The notes: generated by a model not told the origin, from the sequence alone. DNA of 64,000 bases from Hesseltinella vesiculosa (GCA_002104935.1 MCGT01000037.1:62001-126000); one strand, 5' to 3'; shown: positions 33,376 through 44,738, counted from the stretch's first letter. Translations and numbers: made by a program.

Positions 33376-34207
33376 TGTCAGGGTTGATTCCAGGATAATA
33401 AACAAAGAGAAAAAAAAAAAAAAAAAAAAGAGATGAAAAGACGTGTGGAGGAAAAGGAATAAAAAAAGGCTTTGGAGATCTATCTTTGAAGCACCATTCG
33501 AATCGATCGAAAATAAAAGCAAAGAGGCTGATAAAGAACCGATCGATTGAATTATAATATAAAGAGGATGATGAGATGAAAAAGACGTGTGTTTAAAAAA
33601 AACAAAAAGCAAGACAAGGAAAAAAAAAAAAAAAAAAAGGGCCCGCCCAAATTTCGGCCACTCTGATTGGTCGTCTGCCAAATGCAGTGATCTTTTCTTC
33701 TAGCTCTCCTCCAAGGTGTCACCTCGAAAAGAAAAATCTTTTCCATAGAACTTGGTAGGCTAAACACACGGCCAATGGTATACGGTATGACATGAAAAGA
33801 GAGCAACAATAAAGAGGACTTTCCACTTTCATATAAATAAAAGGCTGTACGGGTTTTCTCTGAACTTATTTTCTGCTTGTCTTTTTTTGCAGGCTATTTT
33901 TCGGAGTAAAAAACAATGGCCGGTGCAGGGCTCTTAGTGGGCAGACAAAGAAACAGCCATTGGGTAGAAGCATGAGCCGATGAAACAAGGCCGTTATCGC
34001 TAGAGAGGTGGAGAATAAAAAAAAACCAGAGATCCAAAACACAACATCGATATACCAAATCCGTTATCGTATCAAGATACTGGAATCAGTGAACCAATCG
34101 GAAACTCCGCATCCTTGATACTGACCTGGTACAGAACAAAAGAGATCGACTTTTTTTTTTTTTTTTTGTGCACACTCTTTTTCCCTTTTCATCTTTTTTT
34201 TTTTAAC
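33376..34207. other. Divergent intergenic region
   Basis: Promoter DNA of the MRG and trehalose-phosphatase genes. Long A runs at 33410-33430 and 33619-33639, T run at 34151-34167, and a CCAAT-type element (TGATTGGTC) near 33664. No coding region found. Confidence 0.45.
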
Positions 34208-35718
34208 ATGCTCGCTTTTGATCAACCACTTGTTATCTATGCTCAACAACAGGTTGCTAATCAGCAACTGACACAATGCCTCGAAGACTTCCTAAACAAG
34301 CACCCTGAATGGCAATCACGGCTGGCTTTCACCCATGTGTGTCCTGGCTGGCGCCAGTCCACTTCGAAGCTGACGAAAGCCCCTGTGCATCGCCCATCGC
34401 ACTACCATCCTGACCAGGTCAAGGATGCAGCCATCTGTGTTCTTCTGCTGCCACCTCAACAGCTTCAAGAATGGCTCCTGGATTTCCAAAAGGCAGACGA
34501 TGATGCCTTGGCCGCCCTGCCCGACATTCCCAAATATATCCTGGCGGTGGATCCATCGTGCTCCAGCAAGCTGCCTCCCACCCCACCTTTGCTGCCTGTC
34601 GAACGTTACCAGTTAATGACCCTGCCATCGCTCGATCAGCTCCCAACGACCCTCCACTCCATCCTTTCCAGAATCGTGGCTCAACGCAAGGCACGGTTTT
34701 ATTGATTGATTTGAACATGCACGCATTTACTAACCTCCACTTTTTTTTTTTAAAAAAAAAAAAAAATTATACAGATGGCTTTGCCTACCCCTGCGGATCC
34801 TTTACCAATGGAAACCATGGTGACCCAATACCAACAAGCCAAAAACCGACTCTTTTTATTCGATTATGATGTAAGGACGGCCGGCTGACGTGGCTACTCG
34901 AACTGAACGTTTTTTTCTTCTTCTTCTTCTTCTCGACGTGTAGGGTACACTGACACCGATTGTCAGTCGACCAGAAATGGCTCTGCCCAGTCCTTCCTTA
35001 TTGACCCATTTGAAATCCCTGTGCATGGATCCAGCAAACAATATTTGGATCGTTTCTGGTCGCGATCAAAAGTTCTTACAGCAATGCTTTGGCCACCTGC
35101 AAGGCATTGGTCTCAGCGCCGAGCACGGCTCCTTCATGAAATTCCCTGGTGAAACTCAATGGATCGACATGCTCAAAGACGTCACCCTCACTTGGAAAGA
35201 TCAAGCCCTCGACCTCTTCCATACCTATACCCAAGGCCTTCCTGGCACCGAAATCGAAGAAAAGAAATCCTCCATCACTTGGCATTATCGCAACGCCCTC
35301 GACGTCGAAAAAGCGTAAGTCTCTTTCCATTGGCGTCACCTCCCTGACTCATTTTTTTTTCTGCAGAACCCAACAATCTGAGATTTGTCGTCAACAACTC
35401 TTAAAAGTGCCTGGGGTAGACATTCTCGTTGGCAAAATGAACGTCGAAGTTAGATCGCTGCTCGTCAACAAAGGCAATGTTGTCAATCGAATTCGTCATC
35501 AAGATGCCAATGCCTTGGCCGATTTTATCCTTTGTGCAGGTGACGATCAAACCGATGAAGACATGTTCCGCGCTCTTTTGGATGCCCCTGCAGCCCATGC
35601 CATCTTGGTCGGACCTGCTTCCAAATCCACCCTTGCCCCTTTCCGTGTCGACGACAGCCATATCATGGTCGATCTCTTGGGTCAATTTGCCTCCGTCTCA
35701 CACCATGCCTGTTTGTAG
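34208..35718 (+). CDS. Trehalose-6-phosphate phosphatase with short N-terminal region
   Basis: Dephosphorylates trehalose-6-phosphate to trehalose, a stress and spore sugar. HAD-superfamily phosphatase motifs are clear: FLFDYDGTLTPIV (nucleophile and acid Asp, split by an intron at about 34873-34943), IVSGRDQKFLQQC (motif II Ser region), GLSAEHGSFMK, and GDDQTDEDMFRALL (motif IV acidic pair). Another intron is at about 35314-35366. The upstream exon (34208-34705, MLAFDQPLVIYAQQQ) contributes about 150 residues that may be a vestige of the GT20 synthase-like domain normally preceding the phosphatase in Tps2. Its junction needs an intron of about 34695-34773 with a weak GTTTTA donor, next to T and A runs. 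If that intron is not used, the upstream ORF and the phosphatase (ATG at about 34774) are separate. Confidence 0.85.
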
Positions 35719-36054
35719 AGGTGGCCAATACCATCTACTCCTTTTGTACAATTTTTTCTTTCTTCCTTGGATACCACGTTTTTTGAAGAATTTAATAGCC
35801 CCCCTTCAATTAAATAGTTATTAATGACACTGCCTTTTTCTAAACATTATAATAGAGGGCTTTATTTCTGTGATAAAAGAATACAAGGGGTGCCTAGCCA
35901 TCTAGCAAGCACCGATCAAGGACCAATGACTAGAAACAAAAAGAAATTGAGCTTTTTTTTTTTGGGTCGAGCCCCATTCACAAACAAACTTACGAAGAAA
36001 AGGCCTCAGGGGCATGGCCAACCGAACGAGATTTAGCTTGATACAACTTGCCGT
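35719..36054. other. Convergent intergenic region
   Basis: 3' ends of the phosphatase and chitinase genes; one T run at 35953-35962. Nothing else seen. Confidence 0.4.
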
Positions 36055-36553
36055 CTATACCGCAGAGGATGAGTGGGAGGCAGGGTGGCTGTCTTGTCTT
36101 TTTTCTTTACCTCGTTCAACGAGACTGTTCACGACATAAGCTCGCTTGTGCTCCCATTCACGCTTGCAGGCACCTTGATAGAAATCATGTGAGTGTCTAA
36201 GATCTCCTGGAAAAGTAAAAACCACTTACTGGCCATCACGGCTTCACGCTTTGATTTGGGCGACATGCAGTCGGTTTGGACCTTCCAGGACAACGTCGTC
36301 TTGGCGCCAGGCTCTTCATTCTACAAAAGGACATGGTGAGACGTTTTCCTCTTTTGACATCTGCTCACATACCACTGTGAACCAGGTAGCTTCATACACC
36401 TTGTTCTTGTGAGCGACCTTGGCCCCCACATGATATTGGGTGGTGCGTTGCCAGGCAGATGCGCCGTCACAAGCCGTTGCACCCGAGCGAGTCAACAAGG
36501 AACCTATTTAACCTCGCCGTTCCCGGCCATGGTGTCAGTGATCCACTGCGACG

Positions 36554-36585
<32 letters not shown>

Positions 36586-38722
36586 CACGTTTGGCAGCAG
36601 GGCAAGGTCCGACTTTTGTCCAGACACCAGCAGCACCGCCAGGGATATCGCCCAGCTATTGAAAAAGAGAGTGAGCGGGGAAGATGTGTCGGCGAAACGT
36701 TCTTTTTCAGCTTACCGTCCACCAACCGGCCTTCCAGATGTCACCATTGTAAGCCACCTGGGCCCCACCAGTGTACACAGTAGAGGCCGACCAAGCAGCA
36801 GTCGAGCCACAAGAGGACGAGCCACTGGTGGGAGTGGAGGATGCAGACGACGAGGTGGTGGTCGTGCTTGCTGACCCTGTCGTGGTAGTGGCAGGGGTGG
36901 TACTGGAGGCTGCGCTAGTGGATGTCTTCGTCGTCGTGGTACTCGAGGAAGCAGGAGCTGAACTCGAGGTGCCACTGCCTCCAGCACAAGCACTCACTAA
37001 AAAAAAAAAATCTTAGCTCACCCGCTCATCTCTGCCGCATTTGTCTTACCAGGAATCCAAGTTTGGAAAGAGCCATCAGGAGGGCCCGAAGCATACCACA
37101 TGGCCTAGTAAGGAGCAAAATGAGAAGGAGTGGCAGAGAGGGCAACGTCATCCAGCAAGACTTACCTGCCAGATATAGCCATTGTACGAGACTTGTGAGC
37201 CACCAGGGTAGCTGCCACCCGATTGATAAGCAGGAGCAGAGCATGGAGGATAGCTGAAAGCTTGGCCGCAGGACCCACCGTTAGAGAGCGCCTGTTTGAT
37301 CCCTTGATCAATGTTGCCATTGGCTACAGCCTGTGATGCATCTATCAATAAAGAAAGAAGGCACGTCAATACCTTTTCCTTTACGTTTTGCGCACGTGCG
37401 CTCCTTACCCCAGAACATGACACCACCAAAGCTTGGGAAAGCCTTGCGCGTGGACACAGCGATGTTGGACAGAGTGCTGAGAGGTACATAACCGCCCCCT
37501 GCGGCCGAAGAGCTTGCGGGAGCACCAATGTAGACCTTGATGTCCTTGTTAGGCGATTGGTTTCGGGCCCAGTAATCCCACACACCAAAGTTCCAGCCAG
37601 TGGTGCCATAGGTTTGCAACCCACAAGGATTGTTATCTAAAGAAAAGACGAGTTGGCTACCGTTTCTTGTCTGATGGCGAGGACGGTCTTACAAAACTGC
37701 ACGTAAATGGCATCTAGGGAGTTTTGACTGATGGTGGATCCAAGATTGGCATCAGGGTAGACACACTGAGGGGCAGCCGTGATATAGTATTTCTTACTGG
37801 CACCGTTGAAATGCGACTTGAGTTGAGAGATGAACGATCCATAATCTAAAAATGAAAAATGAAAAAAAAGGAACGTCAGTAAACTCCGACCGCCCCCCTT
37901 TTCTTTCCTTTTACAGCTAGAGCCGCCGCCTTCAATGTCCAGGTCCACGCCATCCAATACGGCACTACCAAATGGACGAGTGCTGGAAGAACCGCCCAAG
38001 AACAAATTCCAAATGGTATCTGCAAAGGCTGTTGCATCACTATCAGATTTAAAACCTATATTTTTTATATAAACAATCGAGTCAGTGATGAGCACCATTT
38101 CTTTTTCCAGGAAGACGGACCTACGCCACCCGTGGCACCACCAAGCGACAGGGTCACAGCTTTGCCTTGCTTTTGACAGTAATCAATATCTGGGGCAATG
38201 GCTGAGCAGTTAGCCAAAGCAGTGCCAGGGAAGGTGCTGTTATCAACGTTGTTGCAAATCTATGAAGGAGCAGGGGAACGTCAACGTTGCTATTGCAAAA
38301 GCAAAAAAAAGCGTTCTTACATTGGCCAAATTGATCACAGGGAGTCCACCAGTGCCCGAGAATTGGGTCAAAAAGGCCATGGGAATGATATCAATAGTAC
38401 TGTCTGTACAATAATTGCGTAGAGGTTGCTGCCAATGAGCAGGATCGCCGGCGTTGGCCGCTCCATAACTGTTTTGACCCCAATCTATACATGTCTTTAA
38501 TTCCCCCTTATTTTCTTCTTGAATGCCTCTTCCCACTTACAAACTGCCAAATTGTCATTGCAGTCATTCTGTTAAAAAAAGACAATGAGGAACAAAAAGC
38601 TGAATATATAAAAAAAACGCGGGATTTGCATAAATCCTTTTTTTTTTTTTTTTTACCTGGAAAGCGCTGACAGCCATGGTCAACATGGCTGAAGCCACCA
38701 TAAATAAATTGCTTGGTTTCAT
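36055..38722 (-). CDS. Secreted GH18 chitinase with CBM5/12-like chitin-binding modules
   Basis: Class III-type fungal chitinase. The start at 38722 gives the signal peptide MKPSNLFMVASAMLTMAVSA. The GH18 barrel reads YWGQNSYGAANAGDPAHWQQ, TDSTIDIIPMAFLTQFSG, GKAVTLSLGGATGG, and the catalytic GSAVLDGVDLDIEGG (DxxDxDxE complete), then KKYYITAAPQCVYPD, LDAIYVQF and FPSFGGVMFW. A Ser/Thr-rich linker (about 36985-36830) separates repeated WxxxxxYxxGxxVxYxGxxW-type modules: SYPGGSQVSYNGYIWQ, TAAWSASTVYTGGAQVAYNG and AWQRTTQYHVGAKVAHKNKV. These are typical of carbohydrate-binding family 5/12. About eleven short introns occur; one carries a T run of more than 20 (about 36556-36582). The last exon ends HPASHSSSAV. 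Predicted to act on the fungus's own or a competitor's wall chitin. Confidence 0.93.
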
Positions 38723-39243
38723 GTCTATAAAAAATGAATAAATGTATACAAGCAAGGAAAAGAGAAGAGGAAAAGAGGCAAGTGGAATGCTGGACCCTTT
38801 AAATAGGGTGGACCCTATTTGGGGGCGGTCATTCCCTTTTTTTCGATCACTCCCAGAGAAATCAACAGCTGAACAGGTCCCACTTCACTTTACGTAACAA
38901 ATTATACCAATACGGCTTTTAAAAACAAGATTTACCCAATGGAATGAATAATGAAGTGTGATTTCATTGTGTTTCATGCGAACAATATCTCTTGTATCAC
39001 CTTTGCTTCCCAGGGCCTTTACCCCACACAATAACAGGCGCTCCCAATAGTCGTTCATGGCGCTTTTTTTTCTCTTGCTTCTTTTTTCTCGTTTATAATC
39101 TCTCACACTCCTTCATTGCTCACGTAATGCAACACCAGTAGGTAATGAACCGTCAAAATGCAATATGACCCTTTAATATATTGTGTGTTGCCATTACCTC
39201 ATCCACTCTAACCTTTTTTTTTTTTTATTTGTCAATCTCCACA
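38723..39243. other. Upstream region of chitinase and of the broken gene
   Basis: Contains the chitinase TATA-like element and, at 39157-39175, a 19-bp motif (AATGCAATATGACCCTTTA) that recurs with one change at 43147-43165. A minus ORF at 38885-39106 is basic and low complexity and is not called. Confidence 0.5.
38794..38809 (-). promoter_or_regulatory. TATA-like, near-palindromic element upstream of chitinase
   Basis: ACCCTTTAAATAGGGT on the plus strand reads ACCCTATTTAAAGGGT on the minus strand, about 72-87 nt upstream of the chitinase ATG. A second half site, GGACCCTATTTG, follows immediately (38810-38821). Confidence 0.5.
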
Positions 39244-40125
39244 ATGGAGACCAATAGTAGCACCACCCCTCCTGAATCTACTGAGCAGGCAAATAGACTT
39301 TTTATTAATTTTTGTATATCTTGATGGTGTGTCAGCAGAATCAAGATTCTCTCATTCTCTATTGACATCTAGGTTCCTGCAATGCAACATGACACCAGTT
39401 GTTGACTTCTTCACCGACTTTGACCCTGGCTACCCCGCTCGTTTCCACCAGCTCCATGCCATCATTGGCAACACTTCCCACCTCCGTAGCGCCGTTTTCA
39501 TGGACAAATTGTGAATTTTTTTCGTGAAAACGGTGCTAGCTGCCTGTACCCGGTGGAGGGTCTGCACATGGCACGAAAGCGTCGCCCTGGTAAGCTCATC
39601 CCCTCAAAAAAAAATGACATCATTGGTTTCTCATGCTTTTTTTTTTTTTTTTTTTTTTTTTTGCGTCTTCGTGTTTTAGCCGACGCAAGAGCAATTTTCT
39701 CAGACGCGAAGGGCCATGTCTGAAAAGAATGTCCTGTTGCGCCTGAAGCGTAAGCTACTTCATGCCAGGAAAAGTCACTCCTGGAAGAGCTTACAGATAC
39801 CCCCGCAAACGACACTGTGTCCACCACCATGACACCCCCTACCGCCCGCGGGTCACCTTCTACCATCGATCCGGAGCATTTTGAACCTGGTGACCACGAC
39901 ATCCACACATCCCATCCGATCCCAAATGAAGACAACAGCAGCACCGTCAACAATCGAAATTGGAAGTATCTACTTGACTCATCTGACCAATGGGATGGGC
40001 TTCAAAACATTAATTGGCAAGTCTGCTTTGACGAGGGTCGCAGGAACGGATTTTTTGAGACATATTCTACACCAACTAGCCTTAAAAGTGCATTTTACCG
40101 ATGGCGCCGCCGATATATTGGTTGA
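39244..40125 (+). pseudogene. Broken copy of a repetitive gene; C-terminal module shared with the nuclease gene
   Basis: Coding-like blocks continue each other but change frame. METNSSTTPPESTEQ (39244) is followed by PVVDFFTDFDPGYPARFHQL ... LRSAVFMDKL (to 39514), closed by a stop. NFFRENGASCLYPVEGLHM ... RKRRP continues in the +2 frame (39511-39589). After an intron with a T run comes PTQEQFSQTRRAMSEKNVLL (39680-39765) in another frame, then KSLLEELTDTPAND ... to the end (40125). At least two or three single-base shifts are needed to join them. The final 50 residues (INWQVCFDEGRRNGFFETYS, SLKSAFYRWRRR) match the C-terminal module of the nuclease gene at 30.3 kb. A decayed multicopy gene is the simplest reading; sequencing errors in homopolymers are the alternative. 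Confidence 0.55.
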
Positions 40126-40494
40126 AAATAAAAATGGCAAGCTACAGCACCGTCTTCATGAAACTTGTGTTAGCTGCGCCAAGGCAGAGGAGACGACGGG
40201 AAAGGTGAGCGAATGACGTTTATAAGTGTTGTTGAGGGGAAGCAGCTCTTTTGGAGGACTTGCGTGTCGACCCTCCCGATCGAGATCGAAGGATGGAATA
40301 GATAAAAGAAAGATCAGTGCTTTCCGAGAAGAGGAGGGACAAAAAAAAAAAAAAAAAAAAATCAAATGCCGCAAAAAGGAACTTGCGAACGAAGTCAAGT
40401 CTTGCGACTTTTCTCTTTCCTGCACTGCTTTTTATATTGATTTTTATTTGATTTTCTACTTTCGATAAGCATCCCGCTGCCTAATTAGATATCC
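40126..40494. other. Upstream region of SNAPC4-like gene
   Basis: Contains an A run (40340-40359). No gene recognised. Confidence 0.4.
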
Positions 40495-42763
40495 ATGTCG
40501 ACTCGTCGATCCACACGATTACAGAAAAAAAAAGCTGTCGAGTCTGCAAGCAAAAAAGATCCGCCTTCTGTGGCATCCCGGACAGGATCCAACCAACCAT
40601 CCACCCCATTCAAACGTCCCACTAAGAAACGTTCACACAACAGCCATGATCAACCTGGTCGCCCATCAAAAAAGAAGCAACCCCATACCAATGCTGCCTT
40701 GGCTCAAGCAGTGTCCGACAATACCTCTTCATCCCTACGGCAAGCAGCTTGCGCAACATCAAAGCCTTCCTATGAATCGCAGTCAATCGCGACCATAGCC
40801 ACAGCCCTATCATCACCGTCGGTGAGCACGATTCATGACAAGGATCAGCCAATGGCATACGCAGCCTTGGATGGCTCATCCTTTGCACAGCCACTGCTGT
40901 GGCCAACGGATCAACTGAACGACGACGACATGGTCGAAGCTCTGTTCAATATAGCCAATATCGATGACATGATACTTGACCGCTTCCCCACTGATAGAAA
41001 AGCAGCCAAGGACGCCCTGGATATCAACCAGCAACTGCAAGAGCTTGTACAGCAGCAAATCGTCCTGGTCGATCAGCGCATCGCCAAGAACCAGCAATTC
41101 ATGGTAACGATCAACAGGAAGCCAACAAGAGTAAACAGCAGTGTCGCTCATTCTACTTTTTCATCGGCCATAGCGGGATGTACGTTTGCTGTCTATCCAA
41201 GAAGCGCGAGCGCAAAGAGACAAGACAGATATCCACCGAGCCTATGACGAGAGCTATGAAGTGTTTGCAGACGCCGATGGACAGGTATGCTAGAAAGGCC
41301 AATGAGGACATCCTCAAGACAAGCAGTAACCATTTCTCACTTTTATGCTGTAGATACCTGATCTGGAGGGATATTGGGAAAAGAATGTATTGGACACTGA
41401 ACGGTCTCGATCGTGTAAGTTGAAAAGAAATACTGGCGGGATGCAGAAGATGATAGGCTCTTTTTTTTTTCTTCTTTTTTACATAATTGTTCCATTGCTC
41501 TTCATCATAGGGCACACACGCGAACGCGAATTGCTATTTGAAGGAATTCACCATGAAGTGCAACGCAATATGGCTTTTGAGCATATATCCAGGTACATGA
41601 ATCTCAATTTCTGAAGGTCACGCCTCTTTATTTATTTATTTTTATTGTTTCCTAGGCAAGAGCCGTGGCGTGTGTGGGAGGTCGATAAGCTGCCAAGAAC
41701 TGTGTGGGAAAACTATCCTGTGAACCGACTGGATTGGGGCCGTGTGGCGAACCATGTAAGCTAGAATAACTCCAAATCTTCAGTCGATCCCTTGCTTTCA
41801 TTTCAGGCCCGGCCAGTCATTGATTGCCTTTTATTTTCCTGCTACTAGGTCAAGTCGCGGACGTCACTAGAATGCATGATACAATGGACAACGCAGGACC
41901 ATCCCTCGATCAACAAACTGCCGTGGTCAAAGAAGGAAACGGAGAAGCTGGTAGAGCTGGTCAAGAAACACGGCTACCATGGCCAATGGGAACACATCGC
42001 GTCGGAACTCAATACCGAGCGCACTGCCAGCCAATGTTTCTCGCACTATCAGGCCGAATTCAACACTCGCTCGGCGCGCAAGAAATGGACAAAGGAAGAC
42101 GACGAGGCACTGACCAAGGCTGTCAATGTGCTGGGTGACCGCAACTGGCAGGAAATAGCCACGCTTGTGGGTGGCCGATCTGGGCAACAATGCCTTCACC
42201 GCTGGCTCAAATCCATTAACCCCGCCATCCGCCGCTCGCCCTGGAACAAGGAAGAAGACGATGCACTTCGCGGTGCCGTAGCCGTGTATGGTATTGGCCA
42301 TTGGACCAAAGTCCAGCGCCACATCCCAGGCCGCACCGATATGCAATGCCGTGAGCGCTGGGTGAATGTGCTGGATGACAACCTGAAGTTTGGGCCATTT
42401 TCCGAGGAAGAAAACGCTCTGCTTGTCAAACTCGTGGCAGAGCACGGCCGCAAATGGTCCTATCTTTCGCAATTCATACCTGGCCGCACCGACAACAGTC
42501 TGCTACGTCAGTGGCGCGTCCTGGAGCGCATCGAATCACAGGCCAAGGAAGCAGCTCCTCCTACGCCTTCATCATCGTCTACTTCCACTTCCACCTCTAC
42601 TGTTACCCCTGCGCCCATACCCCCGTCTCTCAAAAAGGCACCCACCAAACGTCGAAAAGCTGCAGCCAAGAGAAAGCCTCCCACCAAGACAGCACCAGCC
42701 GCTCCCACTGTGGCCCGATCCTTGCGCAGCAGAAAAGGAAAGCAACCTGCCACTTCCATTTAA
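40495..42763 (+). CDS. SNAPC4/SNAP190-like Myb-repeat protein
   Basis: Probable homologue of the large subunit of the snRNA-activating protein complex, which binds the proximal sequence element of snRNA genes. The start at 40495 gives a basic, low-complexity N-terminus (MSTRRSTRLQKKK). The middle, across introns at about 41286-41352, 41414-41510, 41594-41655 and 41756-41849, includes RERELLFEGIHHEVQRNMAF and WENYPVNRLDWGRVANH. After VKSRTSLECMIQWTTQDHPS come four tandem Myb/SANT repeats with regular Trp spacing: LPWSKKETEKLVELV, KKWTKEDDEALTKAVNVLGD, SPWNKEEDDALRGAVAVYG and GPFSEEENALLVKLVAEHGR, each followed by a GRT/GRS-type recognition helix. The TSxEC-IQW block preceding the repeats is typical of SNAPC4 rather than c-Myb or Bas1. 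The C-terminus is Ser/Thr/Lys-rich and basic. Confidence 0.85.
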
Positions 42764-42912
42764 GAGCAACCAAACACCTCCGTTTTAATAAAAAAAAATA
42801 TAGTTGGAGGACCCATGAGGACAAATGAAGGATAAGAAACATAAAAAAGAAGAAAAAACGAAAAAAAAAAAAGAAAAGGTAGGGGGGAGGGCGATGGAAG
42901 AGGCTGGGAATT

Positions 42913-43121
42913 CTAGTCTGTATTGTAGAACTGAAAGGTGGCAACGCACTCGCTGAGGTTGTTCATTGGCATTTGTCGATCTCGTTTTGACAGGTTTGTG
43001 AGCTCAATGGTTGCCAAACTGATATCAATGGAGTCAACGCTGCTGTCTAACATGCCAACAGTGGGGAAATCAACGTTGCTGCCCCAAGGCTTTTTTCTGC
43101 GAAGCTTGCCGTTGCATGTAT
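42913..43121 (-). pseudogene. Orphan 3' gene fragment
   Basis: An open, codon-like stretch with a good acceptor (CGTAG) at its 5' side: TCNGKLRRKKPWGSNVDF, TVGMLDSSVDSIDISLATIE, LTNLSKRDRQMPMNNLSECV, ending ATFQFYNTD and a TAG. A possible preceding exon lies near 43245-43330 (ASQEDILEESLPAFTNTEES). No start or complete gene can be built and no family is recognised. It may be the tail of a degraded repetitive gene. Confidence 0.4.
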
Positions 43122-43701
43122 CTACGATGGGTTACATGTGGCTATCAATGCAATGTGACCCTTTATATTTTCTTTTGTACCGGTATATATTCACAGTGAC
43201 CAAAAAAAAAAAAAAAACTGGAAGGTAGCGCGAAAACAAGGTTAAAATCAAGCATGACGCCGCTCTCTTCGGTGTTTGTAAAAGCAGGCAAAGACTCTTC
43301 TAATATGTCTTCTTGACTCGCAAGAAATAAGCTTCATTCATGACGCTTTCGCATAGCTTATTCATAAAACGCAGAGAGAAGCCTAGCGCTTGTTGCGACC
43401 GATTTTTCCTGAGTTTCAGGGTATTTTTGGTGCATTTTCGATCGCTTGCATTTCATGAAACTCGACCAGTGTTACGATGCACAGCCTCTGTGCCTGAATT
43501 CATTCCATCTCCACTGCACTATGCGCGTTGCGTTTCTTTACGCATTTTCCATGCTTTCATATCCTGTGTCTTTTGCTTTAACAAGAGCAAAGTAACTAGA
43601 CAGAGAAAATGCGGCTCGCTCAAAGCCACAAGCCACCACTGTGATTTGATTGGTCGAAAATTTTTTTTGTTTACATGCCTGGATTGTTTTTTTTTCTCTT
43701 T
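43122..43701. other. Non-genic DNA beside the orphan fragment
   Basis: Contains the second copy of the 19-bp motif (43147-43165), an A run (43202-43216) and a coding-like minus stretch at 43245-43330. Nothing firmly callable. Confidence 0.4.
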
Positions 43702-44059
43702 CTTTTTCTTTTGGATCACCACACTTTCAGCGATGAGATTGCATGACAACGCTAACAAAAACGCTTTGAAAATCAAATGGTAGTAAGGCAACATCCAGAA
43801 ATTACTTTATGGTATTTCACCGTATTGATTGGGTCCATTTTATATTGAAATGTAGCAACTGTGCTCCTTATGCTGCTTGACCTTTTCTTTTGGATCACCA
43901 CACTATCAGCGATGAGATTGTATGACAACGCTAACAAAAACGCTTTGAAAATCAAATGGTAGTAAGGCAACATCCAGAAATTACTTTGTGGTATTTCACC
44001 GTATTGATTGGGTCCATTTTATATTGAAATGTAGCAACTGTGTTCTTTATGCTGCTTGA
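43702..44059. repeat. 179-bp tandem duplication, two copies
   Basis: Copy 1 (43702-43880) and copy 2 (43881-44059) are adjacent direct repeats with only a handful of substitutions (for example CACTTTCAG versus CACTATCAG, and TTGCATG versus TTGTATG). Both end GCTGCTTGA. The near identity indicates a recent duplication of non-coding DNA. Confidence 0.95.
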
Positions 44060-44738
44060 TTAGTGCCAGTCCATCTATCTCGCTCCTGCACAGCCATTTC
44101 AAGCATGGTTATTGGATCTGTGTGCCCGGCAGCATATAAACCTTCGCGGTTGGGCAACAGTGGTCATGTCATGGGCGTGGGTCAGGTGTTACCTCCTTTT
44201 GGGGGGCTCCTGGTTTACGTTTTCTTTCATTGTCTTCAGACTTGTCCTGCGCGCTCTAGTGTGGGCTTCACGCTCGGCATTGCCGTTCTATCTCACGCAC
44301 TTGAGTATGTGTTCTTGACTGCTGATGCAATGGGGATTGACGGTAGGGTGGTAGGGAACGCATTGACTTGACTGTTGCCTTTTGTCCCTGGGTGCTGAAC
44401 TTCCCAATGGATTCGAGCGAGCAATGGCCAAGATTTAGTTTCAGACGGCAGGCAAATGCTGGGAAGTCGTGGCCTGTCTCTTTTCTTGGTCTCGTCTCGC
44501 TAGGTGGCTGGTCACCTTTTGTGCAGGAGTTGTCCCCACCTGGTCGCGGCGGTTGCTATATGGAAACACAGTGCTCTCCAGACGCCTTTAGGCAAAAGGA
44601 GAAGGAGCAGGTGTCGTGGGATTTGCATCTGATCTATCACTGACGATATAGCACCGCTGGGTGGACTGGCAATGCATCCCTGGCGCCCAATAACCTGTGC
44701 TTTGTCCTCACTATGTCTGTCAGCTCTCGTTGTGCACT
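44060..44738. other. Non-genic, GC-richer stretch
   Basis: A 102-codon plus ORF (44063-44371) and a 91-codon plus ORF (44368-44643) lie here; neither shows a recognisable domain and no splice structure extends them. Possibly degraded repetitive DNA. Confidence 0.4.

Noticed and set aside
34208..34705. Independent gene encoding a 165-residue protein
   Set aside because: Kept as the N-terminal exon of the trehalose-phosphatase because the spacing and orientation fit; cannot be excluded without transcript data.
43519..43973. Paired minus ORFs starting MLPYYHLIFKAFLLAL
   Set aside because: The repetition is due to the 179-bp tandem duplication; the peptides are low complexity and lack homology signals.
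44063..44643. Two adjacent plus-strand ORFs of 102 and 91 codons
   Set aside because: No domain, no splice continuity, and located in degraded repetitive DNA.
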